From: Flavobacteriaceae bacterium
GTDB lineage: Bacteria; Bacteroidota; Bacteroidia; Flavobacteriales; Flavobacteriaceae
Reading direction: 5' to 3'
NCBI GenBank assembly: GCA_025800395.1
Contig: JAOXRU010000119.1
Span: 1-64,000 of the forward strand
Length of the DNA: 64,000 bases
The stretch's first letter is position 1; every line of letters starts with the position of its first letter. The notes beneath the pieces were generated by a model, which saw only the letters and a program-made list of their open reading frames with translations, did not search any database and had not been told where the DNA came from. Position numbers and translations under genes: made by a program. Positions 56,870-64,000 of the stretch are shown piece by piece.

Positions 56870-57613
56870 CTATAAATTCATAGAAGAAAGAATAAACTCT
56901 CTAAATTCCTTAGAAATTGGTATTAAATTATCATTTATAAGAATGCCCCTAGAATTGATTGCTTCAATTCGGTCTACATTTACGATATAAGACTTATGTG
57001 CCCTATAAAAGCTGTTGGGGAGTTTTTCCAAATAATCTTTTAGCGGAGATCGTACCAAGAACTTTTTTTCTTTGGTGTTGATTTCTAGATAGACATTATC
57101 CGCCTTTATAAAAAGTATATCTTCAAACTGTACTCTATAATATAGGTGTTGTTTTTTGACGAAAATGGAATTATCCAAAATAGAACTAGTGGTAACTTTT
57201 GCTTCTTCAACCTCTTTGATTTCGCCAGATTCTTTGAGGTGTAAATTCGAAATGGCGATTTCGATTGCAGCGTACAAATCCTGTTGTTCAAAAGGTTTTA
57301 CCAAATAGCCGTTTGGCTTCACATCTTTCGCCTTCTCCACCGTAGCGCGATCGGAGTTTGAGGTAACAAAAACAAAAGGAATATTGTAATTTTCTCTAAT
57401 GTGTCTACCAAGATCTATTCCGGTTTTATCGGAGGCTAAAATAATGTCAATTAAAACGAGGTCTACTTGTTTGTTTTTTAGGACTTCTACAGCTTGCTCA
57501 TATATAATAACGTTTCCAACCACCTCGTATCCAATCTCTTCCAACATAGATTGCATATCATCGGCAATAATCACGTTATCTTCTACTATCAATATTTTAA
57601 TAGGATCGTTCAA
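56870..57613 (-). CDS. LytTR-family response regulator next to the sRNA array
   Basis: 247 aa. Receiver: ILIVEDN (acidic pocket E11/D12), phospho-Asp D56 in LVLIDIILASDKTG, Thr in FVFVTSNSD, Lys in GYLVKPFEQQD. Linker ~125-145. LytTR domain: YYRVQFEDILFIKADNVYLEI and FYRAHKSYIVNVDRIEAIN. It begins 38 bp downstream of menA on the same strand. The adjacent TPR/HisKA_2 kinase is the probable partner, and this protein is the best candidate to bind the 21-bp direct repeats, because LytTR domains recognise direct repeats about two helical turns apart. Binding is inferred, not shown. Confidence 0.92.
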   Translation of the reverse strand: MNDPIKILIVEDNVIIADDMQSMLEEIGYEVVGNVIIYEQAVEVLKNKQVDLVLIDIILASDKTGIDLGRHIRENYNIPFVFVTSNSDRATVEKAKDVKPNGYLVKPFEQQDLYAAIEIAISNLHLKESGEIKEVEEAKVTTSSILDNSIFVKKQHLYYRVQFEDILFIKADNVYLEINTKEKKFLVRSPLKDYLEKLPNSFYRAHKSYIVNVDRIEAINSRGILINDNLIPISKEFREFILSSMNL

Positions 57614-57650
57614 AACTGCGTCTTTTTAAGTTATTAATCAATGGCTAAAA

Positions 57651-58565
57651 CTACAAAAAATTATGATAACCAATCAAAAACAATAGGGAAATTAAAAAGG
57701 TACTTAGGGCAACTTTCTTCAATTCCGGGTCTAATGTTCCCGTGTTTTTATTTCGGATTACAATATTAAAATGCACAGCCAAAGGCAAAAACCCAATTAG
57801 AAATAAAGAATTGGTCCAAGACTCCCAATGTAGGTTGAGATATATCAAAAAACAGATTAATGCTATCAACAACAGGCTCAAATGATATTTTTTTGCTCTA
57901 TCTAGACCAATTTTTACTACTAGTGTATTCTTACCCACATTCTTATCGCTCAGATAATCTCGCATATTATTGAGATTGAGCACGGCGGTACTCAAGCAAC
58001 CAATCCCTATTGCTGGAAAAATCACAGTCGCATCAAAAGTCACATTGTATAACCAATAGGTACCAATAACGGCTAGCAGTCCAAAAAACAAAAACACAAA
58101 TACATCGCCTTTTCCACTATAACCATATGCTTTGTTCCCCACGGTATATTTAATCGCCGCTATTATGGCGGTAATACCCAAAAAGATAAACAACAACAAA
58201 AAGGGAAGTCTTTCGCTACCAAATGCCAAAAACAATAAAAACAACATACTTATAAAACTCAGGACCACACTCACAATTATACCCCATTGTAATTCTCTGG
58301 CATTGAGAAGACCACTTTGCATAGCCCGCTTTGGACCTATACGCTCTTCGTTGTCCGTTCCTTTAATACCGTCACCATAGTCATTTGCAAAATTGGAAAT
58401 AACCTGAAACCCAATAGTGGTAGCAATTGCTAAAACAAATATTTTGGTATTCCATACGTTTGGGTCCTGATAGATCGCCATTGCTGTTCCTACCAAAATA
58501 CCTGATATAGAGAGCGGTAAGGTTCTAGGGCGCGCAGCTTGCACCCAAGCTTTTAGTTTCATCAT
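57651..58565 (-). CDS. menA: 1,4-dihydroxy-2-naphthoate polyprenyltransferase
   Basis: A 304-aa UbiA-superfamily membrane enzyme with about eight to nine TM helices that prenylates DHNA to demethylmenaquinone. The first Asp-rich motif is SNFANDYGDGIKGTDNEER (~57-75). The second is LNNMRDYLSDKNVGKNTLVV. The opening WVQAARPRTLPLS is typical. Its first ATG directly abuts the stop of the SPOR-like gene, so it belongs to the men operon. Confidence 0.93.
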   Translation of the reverse strand: MMKLKAWVQAARPRTLPLSISGILVGTAMAIYQDPNVWNTKIFVLAIATTIGFQVISNFANDYGDGIKGTDNEERIGPKRAMQSGLLNARELQWGIIVSVVLSFISMLFLLFLAFGSERLPFLLLFIFLGITAIIAAIKYTVGNKAYGYSGKGDVFVFLFFGLLAVIGTYWLYNVTFDATVIFPAIGIGCLSTAVLNLNNMRDYLSDKNVGKNTLVVKIGLDRAKKYHLSLLLIALICFLIYLNLHWESWTNSLFLIGFLPLAVHFNIVIRNKNTGTLDPELKKVALSTFLISLLFLIGYHNFL

Positions 58566-58566
58566 T

Positions 58567-59181
58567 TTAATAGGGATCCTCTATTTTTAGTCGTTTTCCA
58601 CTTTTGTAAGATGCTACAAATGCATCTTCAAACCCAAGTTTTACCAAATTTTTCCGTAGCTCTCTAGCCTCCTCCAAAGTTCGAAATACACCCAACGAAT
58701 AAGACAAATAGGCATTGTCTTTCACAAATACCGAATTGAGCAAAAACGCATCCGCCAAATTGATATCGGAAGACTTTAAAGATTTTACTTGAACTGCATA
58801 CACCAATTCACCTTCCAAAAACTCTTTGGCTAAATAAAACTCTTTTAACACACTCAGCTCGCTATTCTCTTTTTCCAAAGTTTGCAACTTGTCCTCGTAC
58901 CGAATGATACTATCCATAGACACAAAAACCTGATTACCACTGCCATCGGCTTGAGCGAAACGCTTGAGCACGCTAGAAGCACCAAAAGTATAAGATGCTA
59001 CAACTACCATTACAACCAAAAAAAACACGGTAATTCCAGCAAAAATATTTCGGTGTTTTCTACTTCGCATTATCTCCTTGTCTTTCATTCGTACCTGATC
59101 CAAAAGACGGTCGTTGATTATCTGCGCTTTTTCAACATCCTTGTGAAGGGCTAGTAAATCGGATTCTTCTATAAACGGCAT
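58567..59181 (-). CDS. Membrane protein with SPOR-like C-terminal domain
   Basis: 204 aa. A cytoplasmic N-terminus (~45 aa, charged), one TM helix (NIFAGITVFFLVVMVVVASYTF), a periplasmic coiled coil (YEDKLQTLEKENSELSVLKEF), and a C-terminal SPOR-like region (YAVQVKSLKSSDIN, YSLGVFRTLEEARELRKNLVKLGFEDAFVASYKSGKR). SPOR domains bind denuded peptidoglycan and often mark septal or envelope proteins. It sits between menB and menA with menA directly coupled. No link to quinone synthesis is evident. Confidence 0.75.
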   Translation of the reverse strand: MPFIEESDLLALHKDVEKAQIINDRLLDQVRMKDKEIMRSRKHRNIFAGITVFFLVVMVVVASYTFGASSVLKRFAQADGSGNQVFVSMDSIIRYEDKLQTLEKENSELSVLKEFYLAKEFLEGELVYAVQVKSLKSSDINLADAFLLNSVFVKDNAYLSYSLGVFRTLEEARELRKNLVKLGFEDAFVASYKSGKRLKIEDPY

Positions 59182-59246
59182 AATACTACAATTTGGACAA
59201 CTAAAACCTAGTTATTTCTTACAAAAGTACTCATATTATTTTTATT

Positions 59247-60089
59247 TTATGGAATCCATTTTATACCTCTAAAATTGGGTTTCCTTTTTTCGAGAAAAGC
59301 ATTTCTACCTTCTTTGGCTTCATCGGTCATATAAGCCAAACGGGTAGCTTCTCCTGCAAAAACTTGCTGCCCTACCATACCGTCATCGGTGAGGTTCATG
59401 GCAAATTTTAGCATTTTGATAGAGGTGGGTGATTTGTCCAATATCTCTTGCGCCCAAGCATAAGCAGTTTCTTCCAACTCTTGGTGAGGAATCACAGCAT
59501 TTACCATTCCCATTTCATAGGCCTCTTGTGCAGAGTAATTTCTACCCAAAAAGAAAATTTCTCTGGCCTTTTTCTGCCCTACCATTTTTGCCAAATAAGC
59601 AGAACCATATCCGCCATCAAAACTAGTAACATCGGCATCGGTTTGTTTGAAAATAGCATGCTCTTTACTAGCCAAGGTCATATCGCACACCACATGTAAA
59701 CTATGTCCTCCTCCTACAGCCCATCCAGGTACAACTGCTATCACTACTTTGGGCATAAAACGTATCAGGCGTTGGACTTCTAGTATATTCAATCTGTGAT
59801 AACCATCTTCTCCAACATATCCCTGATGTCCTCTTGCTTTCTGATCTCCACCACTACAAAAACTATAGACACCATCTTTGGTTGAAGGCCCTTCTGCAGA
59901 GAGCAAAATCACTCCAATATTGGTATCTTCTTGGGCATCGTAAAATGCATCATACAATTCGCTAGTTGTCTTGGGACGAAAAGCATTACGCACATTGGGT
60001 CTGTTGAATGCAATACGCGCTACGCCACCACTTTTTTTATAGGTAATATCTTCATATTCCTTGGCGGTTTTCCATTCGATAGTATTCAT
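59247..60089 (-). CDS. menB: 1,4-dihydroxy-2-naphthoyl-CoA synthase
   Basis: A 280-aa crotonase-fold enzyme that cyclises OSB-CoA. Characteristic MenB segments are RPNVRNAFRPKT, YSFCSGGDQKARG, VVIAVVPGWAVGGGHSLHVVCD (oxyanion hole), TDADVTSFDGGYGSAYLAKMVG (with the catalytic Asp and Gly-rich stretch), and the C-terminal RRP-like EKRKPNFRGIKWIP. Its ATG overlaps the cvfB stop by one base. Confidence 0.95.
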   Translation of the reverse strand: MNTIEWKTAKEYEDITYKKSGGVARIAFNRPNVRNAFRPKTTSELYDAFYDAQEDTNIGVILLSAEGPSTKDGVYSFCSGGDQKARGHQGYVGEDGYHRLNILEVQRLIRFMPKVVIAVVPGWAVGGGHSLHVVCDMTLASKEHAIFKQTDADVTSFDGGYGSAYLAKMVGQKKAREIFFLGRNYSAQEAYEMGMVNAVIPHQELEETAYAWAQEILDKSPTSIKMLKFAMNLTDDGMVGQQVFAGEATRLAYMTDEAKEGRNAFLEKRKPNFRGIKWIP

Positions 60090-60925
60090 TATTGTTGTTT
60101 TAAATATATTCCGTTTGGTTTTAATTCTACAAGCCTTTCTTTATACAAAGATCCCAGGCCTTTCTTAAAACTTTTTTTACTCATATGAAACATCGTTTTG
60201 ATCTGTTCCGGATCTGATTTATCCGTTACATTCACAAAACCATTATTATTTTTAAGCACTTCTAATATAGATGTTGCAGTAGGCGCTATGTTTTTGTATC
60301 CCAACTCTTGCAATGAGATATCCAACTTACCATCTGCTCGTAGTTTTCGAACCCATCCTATAAGCTGTTGCCCCAATCGAAGTTCCTTAAATATTTGATT
60401 GGTGTATACAAGGCCTTTGTGTTTGCCATTTACAATAACTTCCACTCCCAAATCCACATTGCGAGAAACCAAAAGACTCACTTTGTCAAACTGCTTGAGG
60501 TAATCGGTATCTTGGTCTAAATATTTATTGGTTTTGCTCGATCCTACCAATCGATTGGTTTTCTCATCCAAATAACAATACACCAAATAACTTTTTCCCT
60601 CCAACATTGGAGTAACCTGTTCTCGAAAAGGAACAAACAAATGCTTCTCTAGCCCCCACTCCAAAAAGGCGCCAATTTCATTCACACTAAACACTTTGAG
60701 ATACGCAAAGTTATTTACGGATATCTTTGGTTTTAAAGTGGTTGCAATGGGCCGTTCATCGTAGTCCAAATAACAGAACACTACCAGAGTGTCTCCAATT
60801 TCATAAGATTTTGGAACGTATTTGTTGGGCAAAAGCACCTCGTCTCCTGCCGCATTACCCAAAAATAAGCCCACGCTAGTCTCTCGCAATATCTCCAAGG
60901 TGTTGTAATCGCCTAAGTGTATCAT
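60089..60925 (-). CDS. cvfB: CvfB-family S1-type RNA-binding protein
   Basis: 278 aa with three S1-like OB-fold segments (GDYNTLEILRETSVGLFLG, FAYLKVFSVNEIGAFLEWGLEK, and VSLLVSRNVDLGVEVIVNGKHKGL) and a C-terminal winged-helix-like region (KTMFHMSKKSFKKGLGSLYKE). This fits the CvfB/YitL family, first named for virulence regulation in Staphylococcus. It lies between menD and menB. It probably binds RNA; the targets are unknown, and a link to the sRNAs in this window is only speculation. Confidence 0.88.
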   Translation of the reverse strand: MIHLGDYNTLEILRETSVGLFLGNAAGDEVLLPNKYVPKSYEIGDTLVVFCYLDYDERPIATTLKPKISVNNFAYLKVFSVNEIGAFLEWGLEKHLFVPFREQVTPMLEGKSYLVYCYLDEKTNRLVGSSKTNKYLDQDTDYLKQFDKVSLLVSRNVDLGVEVIVNGKHKGLVYTNQIFKELRLGQQLIGWVRKLRADGKLDISLQELGYKNIAPTATSILEVLKNNNGFVNVTDKSDPEQIKTMFHMSKKSFKKGLGSLYKERLVELKPNGIYLKQQ

Positions 60926-60973
60926 AAAATAAAAATATCTGCAAAGTTAGCCTATTTTCAGTTTATGCTCCTA

Positions 60974-62710
60974 TTATTTCAAGAAATTAAAATAGGCACG
61001 CAAAACCCGATCATTTTCTTCTCTTGGGGTGTGTATTTCCAATATTGCAGCTCTGTTGTTATCCTTCATAAAGGCCTCCCATTGCGATTCAAAATCGTTT
61101 TCTGTATCCAGCTTGTAATAATCCAATTGGAACATGGCTGCCAGATGGACTGCTGTATAATGGTGTGTGGTCTCAAAAAAAGTTTCAAAATGCTCCTGAT
61201 CTTTGGCACTTGGCAATATTCTAAATATCCCGCCTCCGTTATTATTGAGCAAAATAATTCTAAAAGTTTTGGGAATATAATTGTTCCATAAGGCATTGCT
61301 GTCATACAAAAAACTCAAATCTCCCGTAATTAAAGTCGTTGGATTGGGATCGAACACCGCAGCACCTATTGCTGTGGATGTACTCCCATCTATACCGCTG
61401 GTACCTCGATTGCAATACATTTCAATATTTGAATCAAAATCAAACAATTGGGCATAACGAATGGTCGAACTATTGGCCAATTGTAATTGCATAGGACTAG
61501 GTAATCGTTTTCGGATCAAATCAAACACCTTTAAATCCGAAAATTGCAGCTGTTGCATATATTGCTGATGCTGCTTTTGGCGATGCTCCCGCACCCTATT
61601 CCAATAAGGATAATAATCCGAATCTACGGGACAAATTTGTGAAACAAAACCTTCCAAAAAAGAAGACACATTGGTTTGAACATGATTATCTAGGCAAAAA
61701 TAGGTATCATAGGCCCTGATTCTATCTATATGCCAATGTTGCTTGGGTTGATACTTTCGCAAAAAAACTTTAATTTTTTTGGACACTACCATACCACCAA
61801 AAGTAAGTAATATATCTGGCTGTAATTGCGAAAACAAGGCTTCGCTATTGTCTTCTTTTTCTATAGGTACTATCAATTGATCGATACTGGCAAAAACTCT
61901 AGGATGATGTATATTGGAAGTGTTTTCGGTCAACATCATCACCGAGTCATCTTCCAACAATACAGACAACAATTCGTCAGATATCGTATGAGGGTCTTGG
62001 GCGCCAACCAAAATCATTTTTCGTTTCGATCGATTCCAAACATTTATCATTGGATCTAATACAGGTAAGCCCAATTGAGGCAATTCTAGTGGCTCTAATG
62101 CCTCTATTTCTAAATCTTCTTGTAGACCATATAATGGTTCTTCAAAAGGCACATTAATATGTATAGGACCTTTTTGTAGATGCAGTTGATAAAAACCTTG
62201 CTGCAAAGCTTCCAAATTGGCTTGTATGAGTTGTTGCTGATCGGGATGCTGATCTAGCAAATCGCTTTCTCTTGCTATGGTTTTGCTTGCATGCGAAACA
62301 TCTTGCAGCAGGTTCACTGCAGCAACGGTATGACTAGCATACACGCCTCTTTGCTGTATGGTTTGTCCGTCCCCTACATCTATTCTGTAGCTTGGTCGGT
62401 CTGCAGATATTACCACTAGAGGTATTTGACTATAAAATGCTTCGGACACAGCAGGGTAATAATTGAGTAAAGCCGAACCAGAGCTGCATAGCAAAGCTAC
62501 TGGTTGTTTCAAAAACTTTGCCATTCCCAATGCAAAAAATGCAGCACAACGCTCATCCACTATACTATAACAACTAAAAAATGGATCTCTGGTAAAACTA
62601 ATAGTGAGTGGTGCATTTCTAGAACCAGGAGAAATAACAATATGTGAAAGCAAATTGGCTTTGCATTGCTGAATTATCGCCTGAGCCGTGGGAATATTGG
62701 AGTATTGCAT
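60974..62710 (-). CDS. menD: SEPHCHC synthase
   Basis: A 578-aa thiamine-diphosphate enzyme making 2-succinyl-5-enolpyruvyl-6-hydroxy-3-cyclohexene-1-carboxylate from isochorismate and 2-oxoglutarate. Motifs are IVISPGSRNAPL, the ThDP glutamate in SIVDERCAAFFALG, and the ThDP/Mg motif around ITGDLSFLYDSNALWN with NNNGGGIFRILP. CNRGTSGIDGSTSTAIGAA is also typical. It lies 29 bp downstream of the isochorismate synthase gene. Confidence 0.95.
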   Translation of the reverse strand: MQYSNIPTAQAIIQQCKANLLSHIVISPGSRNAPLTISFTRDPFFSCYSIVDERCAAFFALGMAKFLKQPVALLCSSGSALLNYYPAVSEAFYSQIPLVVISADRPSYRIDVGDGQTIQQRGVYASHTVAAVNLLQDVSHASKTIARESDLLDQHPDQQQLIQANLEALQQGFYQLHLQKGPIHINVPFEEPLYGLQEDLEIEALEPLELPQLGLPVLDPMINVWNRSKRKMILVGAQDPHTISDELLSVLLEDDSVMMLTENTSNIHHPRVFASIDQLIVPIEKEDNSEALFSQLQPDILLTFGGMVVSKKIKVFLRKYQPKQHWHIDRIRAYDTYFCLDNHVQTNVSSFLEGFVSQICPVDSDYYPYWNRVREHRQKQHQQYMQQLQFSDLKVFDLIRKRLPSPMQLQLANSSTIRYAQLFDFDSNIEMYCNRGTSGIDGSTSTAIGAAVFDPNPTTLITGDLSFLYDSNALWNNYIPKTFRIILLNNNGGGIFRILPSAKDQEHFETFFETTHHYTAVHLAAMFQLDYYKLDTENDFESQWEAFMKDNNRAAILEIHTPREENDRVLRAYFNFLK

Positions 62711-62739
62711 AAAGACAAAGTTACAAAGTTGGAAAAGCT

Positions 62740-63777
62740 TTACAAGATATTTTTAATGGTTTGCGCTTTTTGGACTGTTTCTTCCCATTCTAATTTCGGA
62801 TTGGAGGCTGCAGTGATGCCCCCACCAACGAATAAAGCAGCAGTTTGTTTTTCCACATGCATACACCGCAGGTTTACAAAAAGTTCTATACTATCTTTAT
62901 CCATCCACCATTCTCCAAAATATCCGGTATAGAATTTTCTTTGGTAGCCCTCTTTTTCAAGCACATAATTACGTGCCGCTTCCAAAGGCACGCCACACAC
63001 CGCTGGAGTGGGATGCAAAGCGGTGATCAAATCACCCAGCCTAGCTGCCGATATGGGGCCGCCTATATTGGTTCTCAAATGTTCTATATTGCCGGCCAAT
63101 ACCGTTTGTACCTGCCCAATGGTGGCTTTGATATTTTGTTTCTGCAATTGCCCAACTATATAATCTGTCACCATCTTTTGTTCTTCAATTTCTTTTATTC
63201 CCCATTTTGCTCCGTTCTTTTCCGCGAATCTGGTTCCAGCCAAGGCCATAGTGGCAAAATAACCCTTGTGATAGGTACATAACACCTCGGGGGTTGCTCC
63301 CATCCACAAACCGTATTGGGGATGATACCAACAATATACCATTGCCTGCGAATACGCGGATAACATATTATGAAACGCATTCAAAAACTCCCAATCTCTC
63401 AATTGCAGTATTTCTTTGCGCGAAAACACGATTTTTTGGGCTATTCCTTGTTTGATTGCAGCCACGGTATCGGCAATTTTTTGCACATATATCTCGTCTT
63501 GTTTTGGAGGGGGCATCGAAACCAATTGCTCGGGAATTGTCTCTTCCCATTCTTGTCGGATAACTTTCGATACCGCTTTGGGAATCAATACGGTTTTTTC
63601 CCGATTATCAAAACTTGCCATAACAAAGCCAGGAACATCGGACTCTTCCAAAAAATATGTTTTATCAGTTTTTTGCAATATCCCAACAACTTCTTTTTGT
63701 CGTGGTTTGCGATAGGCAACAAAAGGCAAAGCATTTTCAAACTGTTTTTGCACTAAAGAAAAGAGATCGTTTTTCAC
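62740..63777 (-). CDS. menF: Isochorismate synthase
   Basis: A 345-aa chorismate-binding enzyme. Motifs include LAGTRFAEKNGAKWGIKEIEEQK (catalytic Glu region), ALHPTPAVCGVPLEAA, RKFYTGYFGEWW and GGGITAASNPKLEWEET. It is shorter at the N-terminus than E. coli MenF/EntC, as is common in Bacteroidota. It starts with GTG at 63777, overlapping the upstream stop as TAGTG. The men-operon context supports MenF rather than a siderophore EntC. Confidence 0.92.
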   Translation of the reverse strand: MKNDLFSLVQKQFENALPFVAYRKPRQKEVVGILQKTDKTYFLEESDVPGFVMASFDNREKTVLIPKAVSKVIRQEWEETIPEQLVSMPPPKQDEIYVQKIADTVAAIKQGIAQKIVFSRKEILQLRDWEFLNAFHNMLSAYSQAMVYCWYHPQYGLWMGATPEVLCTYHKGYFATMALAGTRFAEKNGAKWGIKEIEEQKMVTDYIVGQLQKQNIKATIGQVQTVLAGNIEHLRTNIGGPISAARLGDLITALHPTPAVCGVPLEAARNYVLEKEGYQRKFYTGYFGEWWMDKDSIELFVNLRCMHVEKQTAALFVGGGITAASNPKLEWEETVQKAQTIKNIL

Positions 63778-64000
63778 TAACCTTTTTTTGGGATGGATAT
63801 GGTGGTTAATTTACAAAAAGAGACCAACTGATCGGTTTCGTTGGTAATGCGTATGTCCCACAGCTGGGTTGTTCTCCCTACGTGCAACATAGAGGCTTTG
63901 GCATAAACAAAACCATTTCGAGCGCTTTTTACATGATTACCAGCTATTTCTATACCGCGAATTGCCACTTCTGAGGTATCCAAAAAGATAAAAGCAGCAC
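63777..64000 (-). CDS. PaaI-type hotdog thioesterase, 5' part missing (window edge)
   Basis: The frame is open to base 64000, so the N-terminus is outside; the track's start is only an internal TTG. Visible C-terminal part: AAFIFLDTSEVAIRGIEIAGN, then HVKSARNGFVYAKA, LHVGRTTQLWDIRI and TTISIPKKG, matching PaaI/YbgC-type hotdog thioesterases. It overlaps menF (TAGTG) and heads the visible men operon, so it is probably the DHNA-CoA thioesterase (MenI role). This is inferred from context. The catalytic Asp/Glu region is outside the window. Confidence 0.8.
   Translation of the reverse strand, partial: AAFIFLDTSEVAIRGIEIAGNHVKSARNGFVYAKASMLHVGRTTQLWDIRITNETDQLVSFCKLTTISIPKKG

Overview
The window looks like chromosomal DNA of a marine-type Flavobacteriaceae (Bacteroidota). 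The evidence is AT-rich DNA, type IX secretion (T9SS) surface genes with a gliding-motility-type C-terminal domain, PorP/SprF paralogues, a CAL67264-type small membrane protein, a complete-looking menaquinone gene set, and promoters fitting the Bacteroidota TTTG/TAnnTTTG pattern. No rRNA, tRNA, CRISPR array, insertion sequence or prophage was seen.

Layout. 1-20.1 kb is a surface and secretion region, all on the minus strand: a truncated secreted protein at the left edge, a PorP/SprF gene plus a PorE-like OmpA lipoprotein-type gene, a second PorP/SprF gene behind a 4248-residue adhesin, and two secreted proteins sharing a C-terminal domain. 20.3-32.3 kb is housekeeping: a cytochrome c biogenesis fusion (CcsBA), a group III truncated haemoglobin, a DUF2520-kdsC-maf operon, an arginase-family enzyme, a coiled-coil membrane protein, and a PIG-L deacetylase / 33-residue micro-protein / sodium:solute symporter operon. 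32.5-43.2 kb carries a TPR hybrid histidine kinase, the ABC-F protein EttA, and the glyoxylate shunt (aceA, aceB) divergent from a RamB/ScfR-type regulator and an acyl-CoA carboxylase beta subunit. 43.3-48 kb has a VWA/TonB-plug protein and a lipoprotein-kinase-LytTR operon. 48-52 kb is menC-CPBP protease-menE plus a beta-barrel. 52-64 kb holds an SDR, a UPF0173 hydrolase, a second kinase, an intergenic array of three predicted small RNAs, a LytTR response regulator, and the main men operon (menA, SPOR-like protein, menB, cvfB, menD, menF, PaaI-type thioesterase cut by the right edge).

The most interesting signal is regulatory. Six places on the minus strand carry the same 66-bp architecture: two direct copies of a 10-bp unit (consensus TTCACAACAA) exactly 21 bp apart, then exactly 27 bp, then a TAnnTTTG-like -7 box. 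Three drive tandem ~90-nt transcripts, each ending in a strong intrinsic terminator and sharing an identical 22-nt core. One lies upstream of the histidine kinase next to that array. The other two precede the PorP/PorE-like operon and the truncated surface-protein gene more than 50 kb away. The array sits between the kinase gene and a LytTR response-regulator gene, and 21-bp-phased direct repeats are typical of LytTR-domain DNA binding. I therefore infer one two-component system controlling its own kinase, a family of sibling sRNAs and T9SS-linked surface genes. The repeats and spacings are read directly from the sequence; which regulator binds and what the sRNAs do are inference.
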